From CAVRQM01 sp964250775 (lineage in GTDB: Bacteria; Pseudomonadota; Alphaproteobacteria; Acetobacterales; Acetobacteraceae): DNA of 5,510 bases. Made by a program: the position numbers and the translations under genes. Shown here in pieces: positions 1 to 5,510 of the stretch. How positions within the stretch are numbered: position 1 is the first letter of the stretch; each line of letters opens with the position of its first letter. Below the pieces are notes generated by a model that saw only the letters and a list, made by a program, of their open reading frames with translations, was not told the DNA's origin and searched no databases. The stretch covers positions 1 through 5,510 of the forward strand of contig CAXUHK010000229.1 of the NCBI GenBank assembly GCA_964250775.1. Reading direction: 5' to 3'.

Positions 1-467
1 GCACGGGACAGCGTGGCGCCGTCGAACGCCTCGTCCAGCGGCTCCGGCCCGAGCGCCGCCAGCAGGCGGTGCGCGTCCTCCGCCGCCGTCGGCACCAGGT
101 CGATGGAGCCGAACCGCCGGGGATCGACGAAGCCGACCAGCCAGCCGTCGTCCGTTTCCAGCTCGACATGCTCATGCAGCGCCGCCGCGTTGGAGCCGCG
201 CTGCCGGATCAGCATGCGCCCGGACATGCCGAGGTGGAGCAGCACGCTCACGCCCTCCTCGCCGTCCCGCGGGGCCAGCCGCATCAGCATGTACTTTGCC
301 CGGCGCCGGAACCCCAGCACCCGCGCGCCGGTCAGCCGCTCCGCCAAATCCGCCGGCAGCGGCCAGCGCAGGTCCGGACGCCGCACCTCCGCCCGGCGGA
401 TCACCCGCCCGTCCAGCCGCGCCCGCAGGCCGCGCATCACGGTTTCGACTTCAGGGAGTTCCGGCAT
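1..467 (-). CDS. mutM: Formamidopyrimidine-DNA glycosylase (Fpg/MutM), 5' part only
   Basis: Base-excision repair enzyme that removes oxidised purines such as 8-oxoguanine and nicks the abasic site (N-glycosylase/AP lyase). The first 155 residues are visible; the 3' end, including the C-terminal zinc finger, lies beyond the left edge. The start is fixed by MPELPEVET: after Met removal, Pro2 is the Schiff-base nucleophile and Glu3 the catalytic acid. Lys58, in RAKYM, matches the conserved catalytic-domain lysine. LGMSGR (79-84) and DPRRFG (115-120) supply the Met81, Arg117 and Phe119 that, by family alignment, fill the void left by the flipped base. No Shine-Dalgarno is visible before the ATG. 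The gene is divergent from ubiE with a 29 bp spacer, so the promoters of both must overlap or lie in coding sequence. In many alphaproteobacteria mutM sits near rpsT and dnaA, so the origin region may be to the left (inference). Family identity is very secure. Confidence 0.97.
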   Translation of the reverse strand, partial: MPELPEVETVMRGLRARLDGRVIRRAEVRRPDLRWPLPADLAERLTGARVLGFRRRAKYMLMRLAPRDGEEGVSVLLHLGMSGRMLIRQRGSNAAALHEHVELETDDGWLVGFVDPRRFGSIDLVPTAAEDAHRLLAALGPEPLDEAFDGATLSR

Positions 468-496
468 CGCTGCTGGGCAACCTATATGCTGCCCGC
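468..496. promoter_or_regulatory. 29 bp divergent spacer between mutM and ubiE with a shared candidate -10 region
   Basis: Both start codons are well supported by family N-termini, so this short spacer is real. Its only AT-rich stretch is CTATATGC (482-489). Read rightwards, TATATG (483-488) matches TATAAT at 4 of 6 positions and lies 8 bp before the ubiE ATG. Read leftwards, TATAGG (486-481) lies 13 bp before the mutM ATG. Neither gene has a visible Shine-Dalgarno, so leaderless or near-leaderless transcripts are possible. No good -35 box was seen for either direction. The spacing is observed; the promoter role is inference. Confidence 0.3.
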
Positions 497-1240
497 ATGA
501 GCAGCAATCCCGAGACCGACTTCGGCTTCCGCACCGTGCCGGCGGCCGAGAAGAAACCGATGGTCCGCGCGGTGTTCGACAGCGTGGCGCCGCGCTACGA
601 CCTGATGAACGACCTGATGTCGCTGGGCGTGCATCGCGCCTGGAAGCGGGCCTTCGTGGCCGGCCTCGATCCGCGCCCGCAGCGTGCCTTGCTAGACCTC
701 GCCGGCGGCACCGGCGACATCAGCTTCGGCTGGCTGGAGCGCGGCGGCGGGCCGGCGCTCCTGTCCGACATCAACGCCTCGATGCTGGGCGTGGGCCGCG
801 ACCGGGCGGCGGCGCGCGGCCATGTCGCCGGCTTGGCGCTGCTGGTGGCCGACGCCGAGCGGCTGCCGCTGCCGGACCGTTGCGTCGATGCGGTCTCGAT
901 CGCCTTCGGCCTGCGCAACTGCACCGACAAGGACGCGGTGCTGCGCGAGGCGCGGCGGGTGCTGCGGCCGGGCGGGCGGTTCCACTGCCTCGAGTTCAGC
1001 CGCGTCGAGGTGGCGGCGCTGCGGCCGCTCTACGATGCGTGGTCGTTCCGCGTCATGCCGCAACTGGGCCGCGCCGTGGCCCGTGACGCCGACAGTTACC
1101 GCTATTTGGCCGAGAGCATCCGCACGTTCCCGCCGCAGGAGGCGCTGGCGGCGATGCTGCGCCACGCCGGGTTCGCCCGGGTGCGGGTGCAGAATCTCTC
1201 CGGTGGCATCGCCGCGATCCACACCGGCTGGCGGCTGTAG
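497..1240 (+). CDS. ubiE: UbiE C-methyltransferase of ubiquinone/menaquinone biosynthesis
   Basis: SAM-dependent C-methyltransferase that methylates the benzoquinol ring in ubiquinone biosynthesis (and demethylmenaquinone where menaquinone is made). It acts with the membrane-associated ubiquinone enzymes. The protein has 247 residues, normal for the family. The N-terminus TDFGFRTVP (7-15) and VFDSVAPRYDLMNDLMS (26-42) are hallmark UbiE segments. The SAM-binding motif is LDLAGGTGDI (66-75), followed by SDIN (90-93), the acidic VADAERLPLP segment (117-126), FGLRN (137-141), and SYRYLAESIRTFP (200-212). The ATG is chosen because UbiE proteins begin a few residues before the GFRTVP motif. An in-frame open stretch continues upstream but runs antisense to mutM and lacks homology. 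It is the first gene of a tight operon: coaBC begins 2 bp after its TAG. The usual alphaproteobacterial partner ubiB does not follow. No Shine-Dalgarno is visible. Confidence 0.96.
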   Translation: MSSNPETDFGFRTVPAAEKKPMVRAVFDSVAPRYDLMNDLMSLGVHRAWKRAFVAGLDPRPQRALLDLAGGTGDISFGWLERGGGPALLSDINASMLGVGRDRAAARGHVAGLALLVADAERLPLPDRCVDAVSIAFGLRNCTDKDAVLREARRVLRPGGRFHCLEFSRVEVAALRPLYDAWSFRVMPQLGRAVARDADSYRYLAESIRTFPPQEALAAMLRHAGFARVRVQNLSGGIAAIHTGWRL

Positions 1241-1242
1241 CC

Positions 1243-2439
1243 GTGCCAGCCCTGGCCGGCCGCCGGATCCTGCTGATCGTGAGCGGCGGCATCGCGGCCT
1301 ACAAGTCGTTGGAGCTGGTGCGCCTGCTGCGGCGCGAAGGCTGCGCCGTGACCTGCGTGCTGACGGCGGGCGGTGCGAGGTTCGTGACCGCGCTGTCGCT
1401 GGAGGCGCTGAGCGAGCGGGCGGTCCACACCGAGCTGTTCACGTTGGGCGAGGAAAGCGAGATGGGCCACATCCAGCTCTCGCGCTCCGCCGACCTCGTG
1501 GTGGTGGCGCCGGCCTCGGCCGACCTGCTGGCGCGCATGGCCGGCGGCCGCGCCGACGACCTTGCCGCGACCGTGCTGCTCGCGACCGACAAGCGGGTGC
1601 TGGCGGCGCCGGCGATGAACGTGCGGATGTGGCGGCATCCGGCGACGCTCGCCAACATGGCGCTGCTGGCGGCGCGCGGCGTCGCGGTGGTGGGACCGGA
1701 CGAGGGCGCCATGGCGTGCGGCGAGTTCGGGCCGGGCCGCCTGGCCGAGCCGCCGGCGATCCTGGCCGCGATTGCCGCGATGCTGGGCGGCGGCCCGCTG
1801 TCCGGCAGGCACGCCCTCGTCACCTCCGGCCCGACGCACGAACCGATCGATCCGGTGCGCTACCTCGCCAACCGCAGCAGCGGCCGCCAGGGGCACGCCA
1901 TCGCCGCCGCGCTGGCGGCGCTGGGCGCGCGGGTGACGCTGGTGAGCGGCCCGGTCGAGCTGCCCGACCCCGCCGGCGTCGCTGTCACGCGGGTCGAGAC
2001 CGCGGCGCAGATGCTGGCCGCGTGCCAGGCGGCGTTGCCCGCCGACGTCGCGGTGTGCGCGGCGGCGGTCGCCGACTGGCGCATGGCTGCGACGGCCGCA
2101 CAGAAATTGACCAAGGCGGCGCACGCCCCGCGGCCGGTGCTCTAACTGGGGCCCAGCCGGGACATACTGGCGACGCTTGCGGCCTATGGCGGCGCGCGGC
2201 CCCGGCTGGTGGTGGGCTTCGCCGCCGAGACGCAGGATCTTTTGGCCCACGCCACGGCCAAGCGGGCGCGCAAGGGGTGCGACTGGATCGTGGCCAACGA
2301 CGTGAGCGGGGACGTGATGGGCGGCGACGCGAACCAGGTCCACTTGTTGACCGAAGCAGGAGTGGAAAGCTGGCCGCTTCTTCCCAAGCAGGCCGTGGCG
2401 GAGCGCCTGGCGACACGCATCGCGGCGGCTCTGGCGTGA
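1243..2439 (+). pseudogene. coaBC: CoaBC (phosphopantothenoylcysteine synthetase/decarboxylase) interrupted by an in-frame TAA
   Basis: Bifunctional coenzyme A enzyme. CoaB ligates cysteine to 4'-phosphopantothenate and CoaC decarboxylates the product to 4'-phosphopantetheine. A GTG start lies 2 bp after ubiE. The CoaC half looks intact: SGGIAAYK (14-21), His76 in GHIQLSR, PAMN (123-126), and the active-site Cys159 in ACGE. The CoaB half shows GPTHEPIDPVR (196-206), Asn210, SSGRQG (212-217), AAAVADWR (273-280) and KLTK (288-291). Codon 301 (2143-2145) is TAA. The same frame continues without any shift as LGPSRDILATL, VVGFAAETQ and GCDWIVANDV to the TGA at 2437-2439. The full length of about 398 codons is normal. 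Many homologues have Glu or Lys where the stop falls (as in LELVRTPDIL), so a single change from GAA or AAA would explain it. A GTG at 2209 could restart translation but has no Shine-Dalgarno. A sequencing error, a real nonsense mutation, or stop read-through are all possible; the gene is normally essential. Confidence 0.9.
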
Positions 2440-2882
2440 GCGTACCGGTGCTGGTGCAGCGCCTGCCGCACGCGGCCGGGCTGAGCCTGCCGGCCTACGC
2501 GACGGAGGGTGCGGCCGGCATGGACCTGGTGGCCGCCGTGCGCGAACCCGTGGTGCTGCCGCCGGGCGGACGGGCACTGGTGCCGACCGGGTTGCGGGTG
2601 GCACTCCCGGCCGGGCACGAACTGCAGATCCGCCCGCGCTCCGGCCTGGCGCTCAAGCATGGCATCGTGCTGCCGAACAGCCCCGGCACCATCGACGAGG
2701 ACTTTCGCGGCGAGGTTCAGGTGATCGTGCTGAACGCCGGCGACGAGCCATTCACCATCACGCGCGGCCTGCGCATCGCCCAGGCGGTACTGGCGCCGGT
2801 GGCGCGCGCGGCGTGGCACGAGGCGGCCTCGCTGGACGCGACCGAGCGGGGCGAGGGCGGCTTCGGCAGCACCGGGCGTTAG
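2436..2882 (+). CDS. dut: Deoxyuridine 5'-triphosphate nucleotidohydrolase (dUTPase)
   Basis: Homotrimeric pyrophosphatase that converts dUTP to dUMP and diphosphate, keeping uracil out of DNA and feeding thymidylate synthesis. It has 148 residues, typical of the family. All five signature motifs are present in order: AGMDL (27-31), RPRSGLA (66-72), NSPGTIDEDFRGE (81-93, catalytic Asp87), RGLRIAQAVLAPV (110-122), and the glycine-rich C-terminal arm ERGEGGFGSTGR (137-148). The position that is usually Tyr in motif 3, which packs on the deoxyribose and rejects ribose, is Phe90 here. The GTG start overlaps the coaBC stop as GTGA, which suggests translational coupling. The N-terminus VPVLVQRLPHAAGLSLPAYA fits the usual first strand, and no better start is available. 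coaBC-dut adjacency is common in alphaproteobacteria. dut ends 10 bp before the convergent SDR gene. Confidence 0.96.
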   Translation: MSVPVLVQRLPHAAGLSLPAYATEGAAGMDLVAAVREPVVLPPGGRALVPTGLRVALPAGHELQIRPRSGLALKHGIVLPNSPGTIDEDFRGEVQVIVLNAGDEPFTITRGLRIAQAVLAPVARAAWHEAASLDATERGEGGFGSTGR

Positions 2883-2892
2883 CCCCCGGCGC

Positions 2893-3687
2893 TTAGCCAA
2901 GGTGGCGCAGCACCCCGCCATCGACGCGCAACGCGGCGCCGGTGGTGGCCGACGCCTGCGAGGAACAGACGTAGACCACCATGTTGGCGACCTCCTCGCT
3001 GCTGGCGAGCCGCCGGATCACCGAACTCGGCCGGTGCGTGGCGAAGAACTCCTGCTCCACCTGTGCCCGCGGCACGCCCTGCTCGGCGGCGATCTTGCCG
3101 AAGAAGTGGCCCACGCCCTCGGAGTTGGTGGGTCCCGGCAGCACCGCGTTGACGGTGACGCCGCTGCCGGCGACCGACTCCGCGAGGCCGCGCGAGATCG
3201 CCAGTTGGGCCGTCTTGGTCATGCCGTAATGGATCATCTCGGCCGGGATGTTGAGCCCGGACTCGCTGGAGATGAACACCACCCGGCCCCACCCCTGCGC
3301 CACCATGGCCGGCAGATAGTGCCGCGACAGCCGGATGCCGCTCATCACGTTGGCGTCGAAGAAGCGTTGCCAGTCGCGGTCGGCTATCTCCTGGAAAGGC
3401 TTCGGCTCGAAGATGCCGAGATTGTTGACCAGGATGTCGGCGCTCTCGACCTCCTCCACGAACTGCCCGACGCCGGCCGCAGTGGCCAAGTCGGCGGCAA
3501 CTCCGGCCAATCTGGTTTCCGGCGCGACGTCGGCAAGCGCGTGCAGCGCGGCGTCGACCCGCGCCTGGGTGCGCCCGTTGAGTGTCACGTGCGCCCCGGC
3601 GCGCGCCAGGCCTTCGGCGATGGCGAAGCCGATGCCGGCGGTGGACCCTGTGACGATGGCGCGCTTCCCGGTGAGGTCGATCTGCAT
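2893..3687 (-). CDS. Short-chain dehydrogenase/reductase (SDR family oxidoreductase)
   Basis: NAD(P)-dependent oxidoreductase of the classical SDR type, 264 residues, probably cytoplasmic. Visible are the cofactor motif TGSTAGIG (13-20), NNLG (88-91, a variant of NNAG), Asn113, and the catalytic Ser141, Tyr154 and Lys158 (HYGMTK). The Ser-Tyr spacing of 13 residues is canonical. NGRT at the end of the second strand gives Arg39, which often marks NADPH preference (inference). PGPTNSEGV (184-192) is the usual segment after the sixth strand, and LRVDGG near the end is typical. The ATG is chosen because AGGAGG (3702-3697) lies 9 nt upstream and MQIDLTGKRAIVTG is a standard SDR start; 25 further in-frame residues upstream look non-coding. 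The substrate cannot be told; it resembles 3-oxoacyl-ACP reductase-like SDRs of unknown role. It converges on dut and has no clear operon partner. The LysR remnant upstream on the same strand may once have been its neighbour. Confidence 0.9.
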   Translation of the reverse strand: MQIDLTGKRAIVTGSTAGIGFAIAEGLARAGAHVTLNGRTQARVDAALHALADVAPETRLAGVAADLATAAGVGQFVEEVESADILVNNLGIFEPKPFQEIADRDWQRFFDANVMSGIRLSRHYLPAMVAQGWGRVVFISSESGLNIPAEMIHYGMTKTAQLAISRGLAESVAGSGVTVNAVLPGPTNSEGVGHFFGKIAAEQGVPRAQVEQEFFATHRPSSVIRRLASSEEVANMVVYVCSSQASATTGAALRVDGGVLRHLG

Positions 3688-3696
3688 GGGTTCAGT

Positions 3697-3702
3697 CCTC
3701 CT
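3697..3702 (-). promoter_or_regulatory. Strong Shine-Dalgarno of the SDR gene
   Basis: The minus strand reads AGGAGG, then 9 nt, then the ATG at 3687. It is a perfect anti-16S match and decides the start in favour of MQIDLTGK over the longer in-frame possibility. It stands out because no other gene in the window shows a recognisable Shine-Dalgarno. Confidence 0.8.
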
Positions 3703-3758
3703 GTTGGGCTGGCACGAGCCTTCCGGCATCGTCGCGTCGAGGTCAAATAGCGGGGCGG

Positions 3759-3975
3759 TCACGCGGCATGAACCTGCCTGACCAGGCTTCGCCGGAGACG
3801 GCGCATCAACTCCGACGTGGCCGTGCTAGTGTCGTGGCGTGGCGAATGCAGGTTGACCGCGAGGGCCGGCAACTCGGGCAGTCCCGCCTCGGCGGGCAAG
3901 ACCTCGAGATCCGGAGGCACCGTGAACGCCAGCCCGGCGGTCACTGCGAGGTCGTGGCGTACGATCGCCGCCGCG
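3759..3975 (-). pseudogene. C-terminal remnant of a LysR-type transcriptional regulator
   Basis: About 70 residues resemble the end of a LysR substrate-binding domain: VRHDLAVTAGLAFTVPPDLE, then VLPAEAGLPELPALAVNLH, then a helical tail with SELMRRLRRSL, ending at the TGA at 3759-3761. The pattern of hydrophobic strand, VLP-x-EAGLP-x-LP, alternating strand and final helix is typical of the last quarter of LysR proteins. No DNA-binding helix-turn-helix or N-terminal domain is present. Further upstream this frame is only the antisense of the exporter remnant and of the glycosyltransferase. A whole LysR protein has about 290-300 residues, so roughly three quarters are missing. It lies 71 bp upstream of the SDR start on the same strand. 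The assignment rests on remembered family patterns, not a search; the exact break point is uncertain, within about 3950-3990. Confidence 0.58.
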
Positions 3976-4107
3976 GTCTCGCTGGCGGTCTGGTGCATGG
4001 CCGGGCAACCGCTCGCCCGGCTGCTGCGTACCGACGCGCAGTGGCGCGCGCTCAGCGTCATCCTGGGCGGGCTGCTGGTCGCCCCGATCATCCCGATGTG
4101 GCTTTGA
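3964..4107 (+). pseudogene. C-terminal remnant of a LysE/RhtB-type amino-acid exporter
   Basis: About 47 residues resemble the end of a LysE-family translocator. There is a hydrophobic stretch with AVWCMAGQPLARLLR, matching the usual penultimate membrane helix with its W-x-x-x-G-x-x-L-x-R-x-L pattern. RTDAQWRAL follows, where the family often has R-x-x-R-x-x-R-x-x-N. The last membrane segment, about 17 residues ending in PMWL, runs to the TGA at 4105-4107. Family members have about 205 residues and six membrane segments, so only the last two remain. Upstream in this frame (from 3817) the translation is polar and shows no exporter features, because it is antisense to the LysR remnant. The last 20 bp overlap the convergent glycosyltransferase 3' end. 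LysR-LysE pairs are often divergently transcribed, and the orientation here fits that. The assignment is by pattern only. Confidence 0.55.
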
Positions 4108-5510
4108 GTGCGCCACGCGCTTCGGCCGCGACCTCCGCCAGGATGGCGTGCAGCTCCTCCGCCTGGGCGTCGTAGGTGACGATCCGCGCCTTGTGCGGGT
4201 TGCGGTGGCCAGCCAGCCGGTCCGGCCGGTCGAGCAGCGCCCGCAAGGCTGCGAGCAGCGGCTCGGGGTCGGCGTCCAGCGGGATGACGGTGCCGTTCAC
4301 GCCGTCCACGATGTCCTCCACCGTGCCGCCGCCGTCGGTCGCGATCACCCACACGTCGCGCACCAGCGCCTCGCGCACGGTGAGCCCGAAACTTTCCTTC
4401 CATTGCGACGGGAACAGCAGCACGTCGATGCCCTCAAAGAACCCGTCCATCGTGTCCTGCTGGTAGGCCGGCACCACGCGCAGCTTGCCGGCCAGCTTCC
4501 AGCCATCGATCCGCATCGAGCGGAACCCGAGGTTGAGCGTGTTGTCGACCAGGTGCAGTTCGTAGTCGGCGCGCTCCAGCGCCTCGAACGCGTCGCGGAT
4601 CAGGTGGATGCCCTTGACCCGGTCGTTGCCGCCGACATAGCCGAAGCGCAGCGGACCGGGCGCGCGCGGGCCGCGCGGGCGCTCCGGCTGGCGCACGCCG
4701 TTGCGGTTCAACAGCGCCCGCTCGGGCGCCGCGTCGTTGGCCAGGTACAGGCTGCGGTGGAACTCGCTCGGGAACAGCAGCCGGGCGGCGCCGGACAGGC
4801 GTTGCCGCAGCATCGCGAAGCGCTGGCGCAGATGCACCGCCTCGGGGATGCAGGCCTCGCAGATGCGCAGGTCGATGCGGGTCTGCCAGCAATACCGGCC
4901 GTCGCCGCGCACCATGAACTGCCGCTGGCACAGCCACCAGGCGTCGTGGACCGTGACCACGAACGGCACGCCGGCGTCGCGACAGGCTTGCAGGATCGAC
5001 GAGCTGATGCCTTGCACGCAATGGAAGTGCGCCACGTCCGGCTCGACCGCGCGCAGCACGTCGCGGAAGCGCTCCAGCATCTCTGGATTGTCGAAGCTCA
5101 CCACGCTGTCCTGGGCGTCGTTCGGCAGCCGGATGCCGAACACCGTCATGTCGCCGCCCTCGGCTGGATCGGCGTAGCGCAGCAGCGTGTGCGGCGGGTC
5201 CGTGACCTGGCCATGCGAGGCGAACACGAACACTTCGGTATCGGGCCTGCCGTGCAGCCGCCGCGCCAGCTCCTCGGCCACGATGGTGGCGCCGCCGAAG
5301 CTCTGCGGCCAGAAGTACACGTTTACCGCGAGCACCCGCAGCTTCCTGCGGCGGCGCTGGTCGAGGCCGCGCACCAGCGGCGCCACCTGGGTCCGCGCCA
5401 TGGCGTCCGGCGCGTAGCGCGACAGCACCCGGTCGCGCGCCGCCGACCCGATTCGCCGCCGCAGGACAGGGGATTGGGCCAGCGCGGTCAGCGCATCCAG
5501 CCACTCCGCC
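4088..5510 (-). CDS. GT-B fold glycosyltransferase (GT4-like), probably the C-terminal half of a tandem two-domain protein; 5' end outside window
   Basis: Retaining-type sugar transferase, probably for a surface polysaccharide or glycolipid; donor and acceptor unknown. The complete GT unit starts near 5344 with KLRVLAVNVYFWPQSFGG and a glycine-rich GGAT loop. It continues with DVAHFHCVQG, VTVHDAWWLCQ, LLFPSEFHRS (linker to the donor-binding half), RFGYVGGNDRVKGIHL, and the donor-site E-x7-E motif in KESFGLTVREAL (first Glu 4394-4396, second 4370-4372). ATDGGGTVEDIVDGVNG follows, and the stop is at 4088-4090. Four cysteines lie between 4850 and 4930 (WWLC, YCW, ICEAC). A GTG at 5428 and an ATG at 5401 exist, but neither has a Shine-Dalgarno. 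The frame is open to the right edge, and its first 48 or so residues, including AEWLDALTALA, LRRRIGSAARDRVLSRYAP and a short Arg-rich linker, look like the C-terminal tail of another GT4 protein. No signal peptide or membrane segment is seen. Confidence 0.88.
   Translation of the reverse strand, partial: AEWLDALTALAQSPVLRRRIGSAARDRVLSRYAPDAMARTQVAPLVRGLDQRRRRKLRVLAVNVYFWPQSFGGATIVAEELARRLHGRPDTEVFVFASHGQVTDPPHTLLRYADPAEGGDMTVFGIRLPNDAQDSVVSFDNPEMLERFRDVLRAVEPDVAHFHCVQGISSSILQACRDAGVPFVVTVHDAWWLCQRQFMVRGDGRYCWQTRIDLRICEACIPEAVHLRQRFAMLRQRLSGAARLLFPSEFHRSLYLANDAAPERALLNRNGVRQPERPRGPRAPGPLRFGYVGGNDRVKGIHLIRDAFEALERADYELHLVDNTLNLGFRSMRIDGWKLAGKLRVVPAYQQDTMDGFFEGIDVLLFPSQWKESFGLTVREALVRDVWVIATDGGGTVEDIVDGVNGTVIPLDADPEPLLAALRALLDRPDRLAGHRNPHKARIVTYDAQAEELHAILAEVAAEARGALKATSG

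Noticed and set aside
822..2435. Very long open plus-strand frame upstream of dut, in the same frame as dut
   Set aside because: It overlaps ubiE and coaBC in another frame and is Arg/Gly/Ala-rich without domain patterns. It is open only because of the high GC content; the real dut starts at GTG 2436.
1102..2604. 500-codon minus-strand open frame opposite ubiE, coaBC and dut
   Set aside because: It has low-complexity Arg/Pro/His-rich composition, is antisense to three well-recognised genes, and has no motifs.
2874..2892. Small GGGC-GTTA-GCCC inverted repeat at the end of dut as a terminator
   Set aside because: The stem is only 4 bp with no U-run on either strand; it is too weak to call, although the 10 bp convergent gap is where a terminator might be expected.
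3718..3746. TTGACC (3746-3741, minus strand) as a -35 box for the SDR gene
   Set aside because: The hexamer at the proper spacing reads GAAGGC, with no -10 similarity.
3831..3960. 10 bp direct repeat GTCGTGGCGT at 3831-3840 and 3951-3960, exactly 120 bp apart
   Set aside because: It could be a footprint of rearrangement near the scar, but both copies encode Arg-His-Asp in the LysR frame, and a 10 bp GC-rich match at this distance can arise by chance.
3817..4107. Intact small plus-strand gene of 96 codons
   Set aside because: Only the last half has protein-like character (the LysE-type tail). The first half is antisense to the LysR-like remnant, and no Shine-Dalgarno is seen, so it is better read as a truncated gene end.

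Overview
This is a GC-rich, densely coded chromosomal window. The gene set and the protein signatures (UbiE, CoaBC, dUTPase) suggest an alphaproteobacterium, and the CoaBC and UbiE wording would suit Rhodospirillales/Acetobacteraceae. The family assignment is inference from remembered family patterns, not from a search.

Left block (1-2882) is a conserved housekeeping neighbourhood. The 5' part of mutM (DNA glycosylase, minus strand) runs off the left edge. Only 29 bp separate its ATG from the ATG of ubiE (ubiquinone/menaquinone C-methyltransferase, plus strand). ubiE, coaBC (coenzyme A biosynthesis) and dut (dUTPase) follow as a tight plus-strand operon: coaBC starts 2 bp after the ubiE stop, and dut overlaps the coaBC stop in a GTGA. 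Two oddities stand out. coaBC carries an in-frame TAA at 2143-2145 inside its CoaB half, and the sequence on both sides of it is clearly homologous. ubiB, which usually lies between ubiE and coaBC in alphaproteobacteria, is absent.

Middle block (2883-4087): a minus-strand short-chain dehydrogenase/reductase (SDR) with a strong Shine-Dalgarno converges on dut with a 10 bp gap. Upstream of the SDR, about 400 bp hold no intact gene. This stretch looks like a scar: the C-terminal coding end of a LysR-type regulator (minus) abuts the C-terminal coding end of a LysE/RhtB-type exporter (plus). This is what remains if one deletion removes the promoters and 5' parts of a divergent regulator-exporter pair.

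Right block (4088-5510): a minus-strand GT-B (GT4-like) glycosyltransferase. Its frame stays open to the right edge, and the extra residues there look like the C-terminal tail of another glycosyltransferase. The gene is therefore probably a tandem two-domain glycosyltransferase whose N-terminus lies outside the window.

I found no RNA genes, CRISPR, insertion sequences or convincing terminators, and nothing that amounts to a new multi-gene system. The most notable items are the interrupted coaBC, the regulator/exporter deletion scar and the fused glycosyltransferase.
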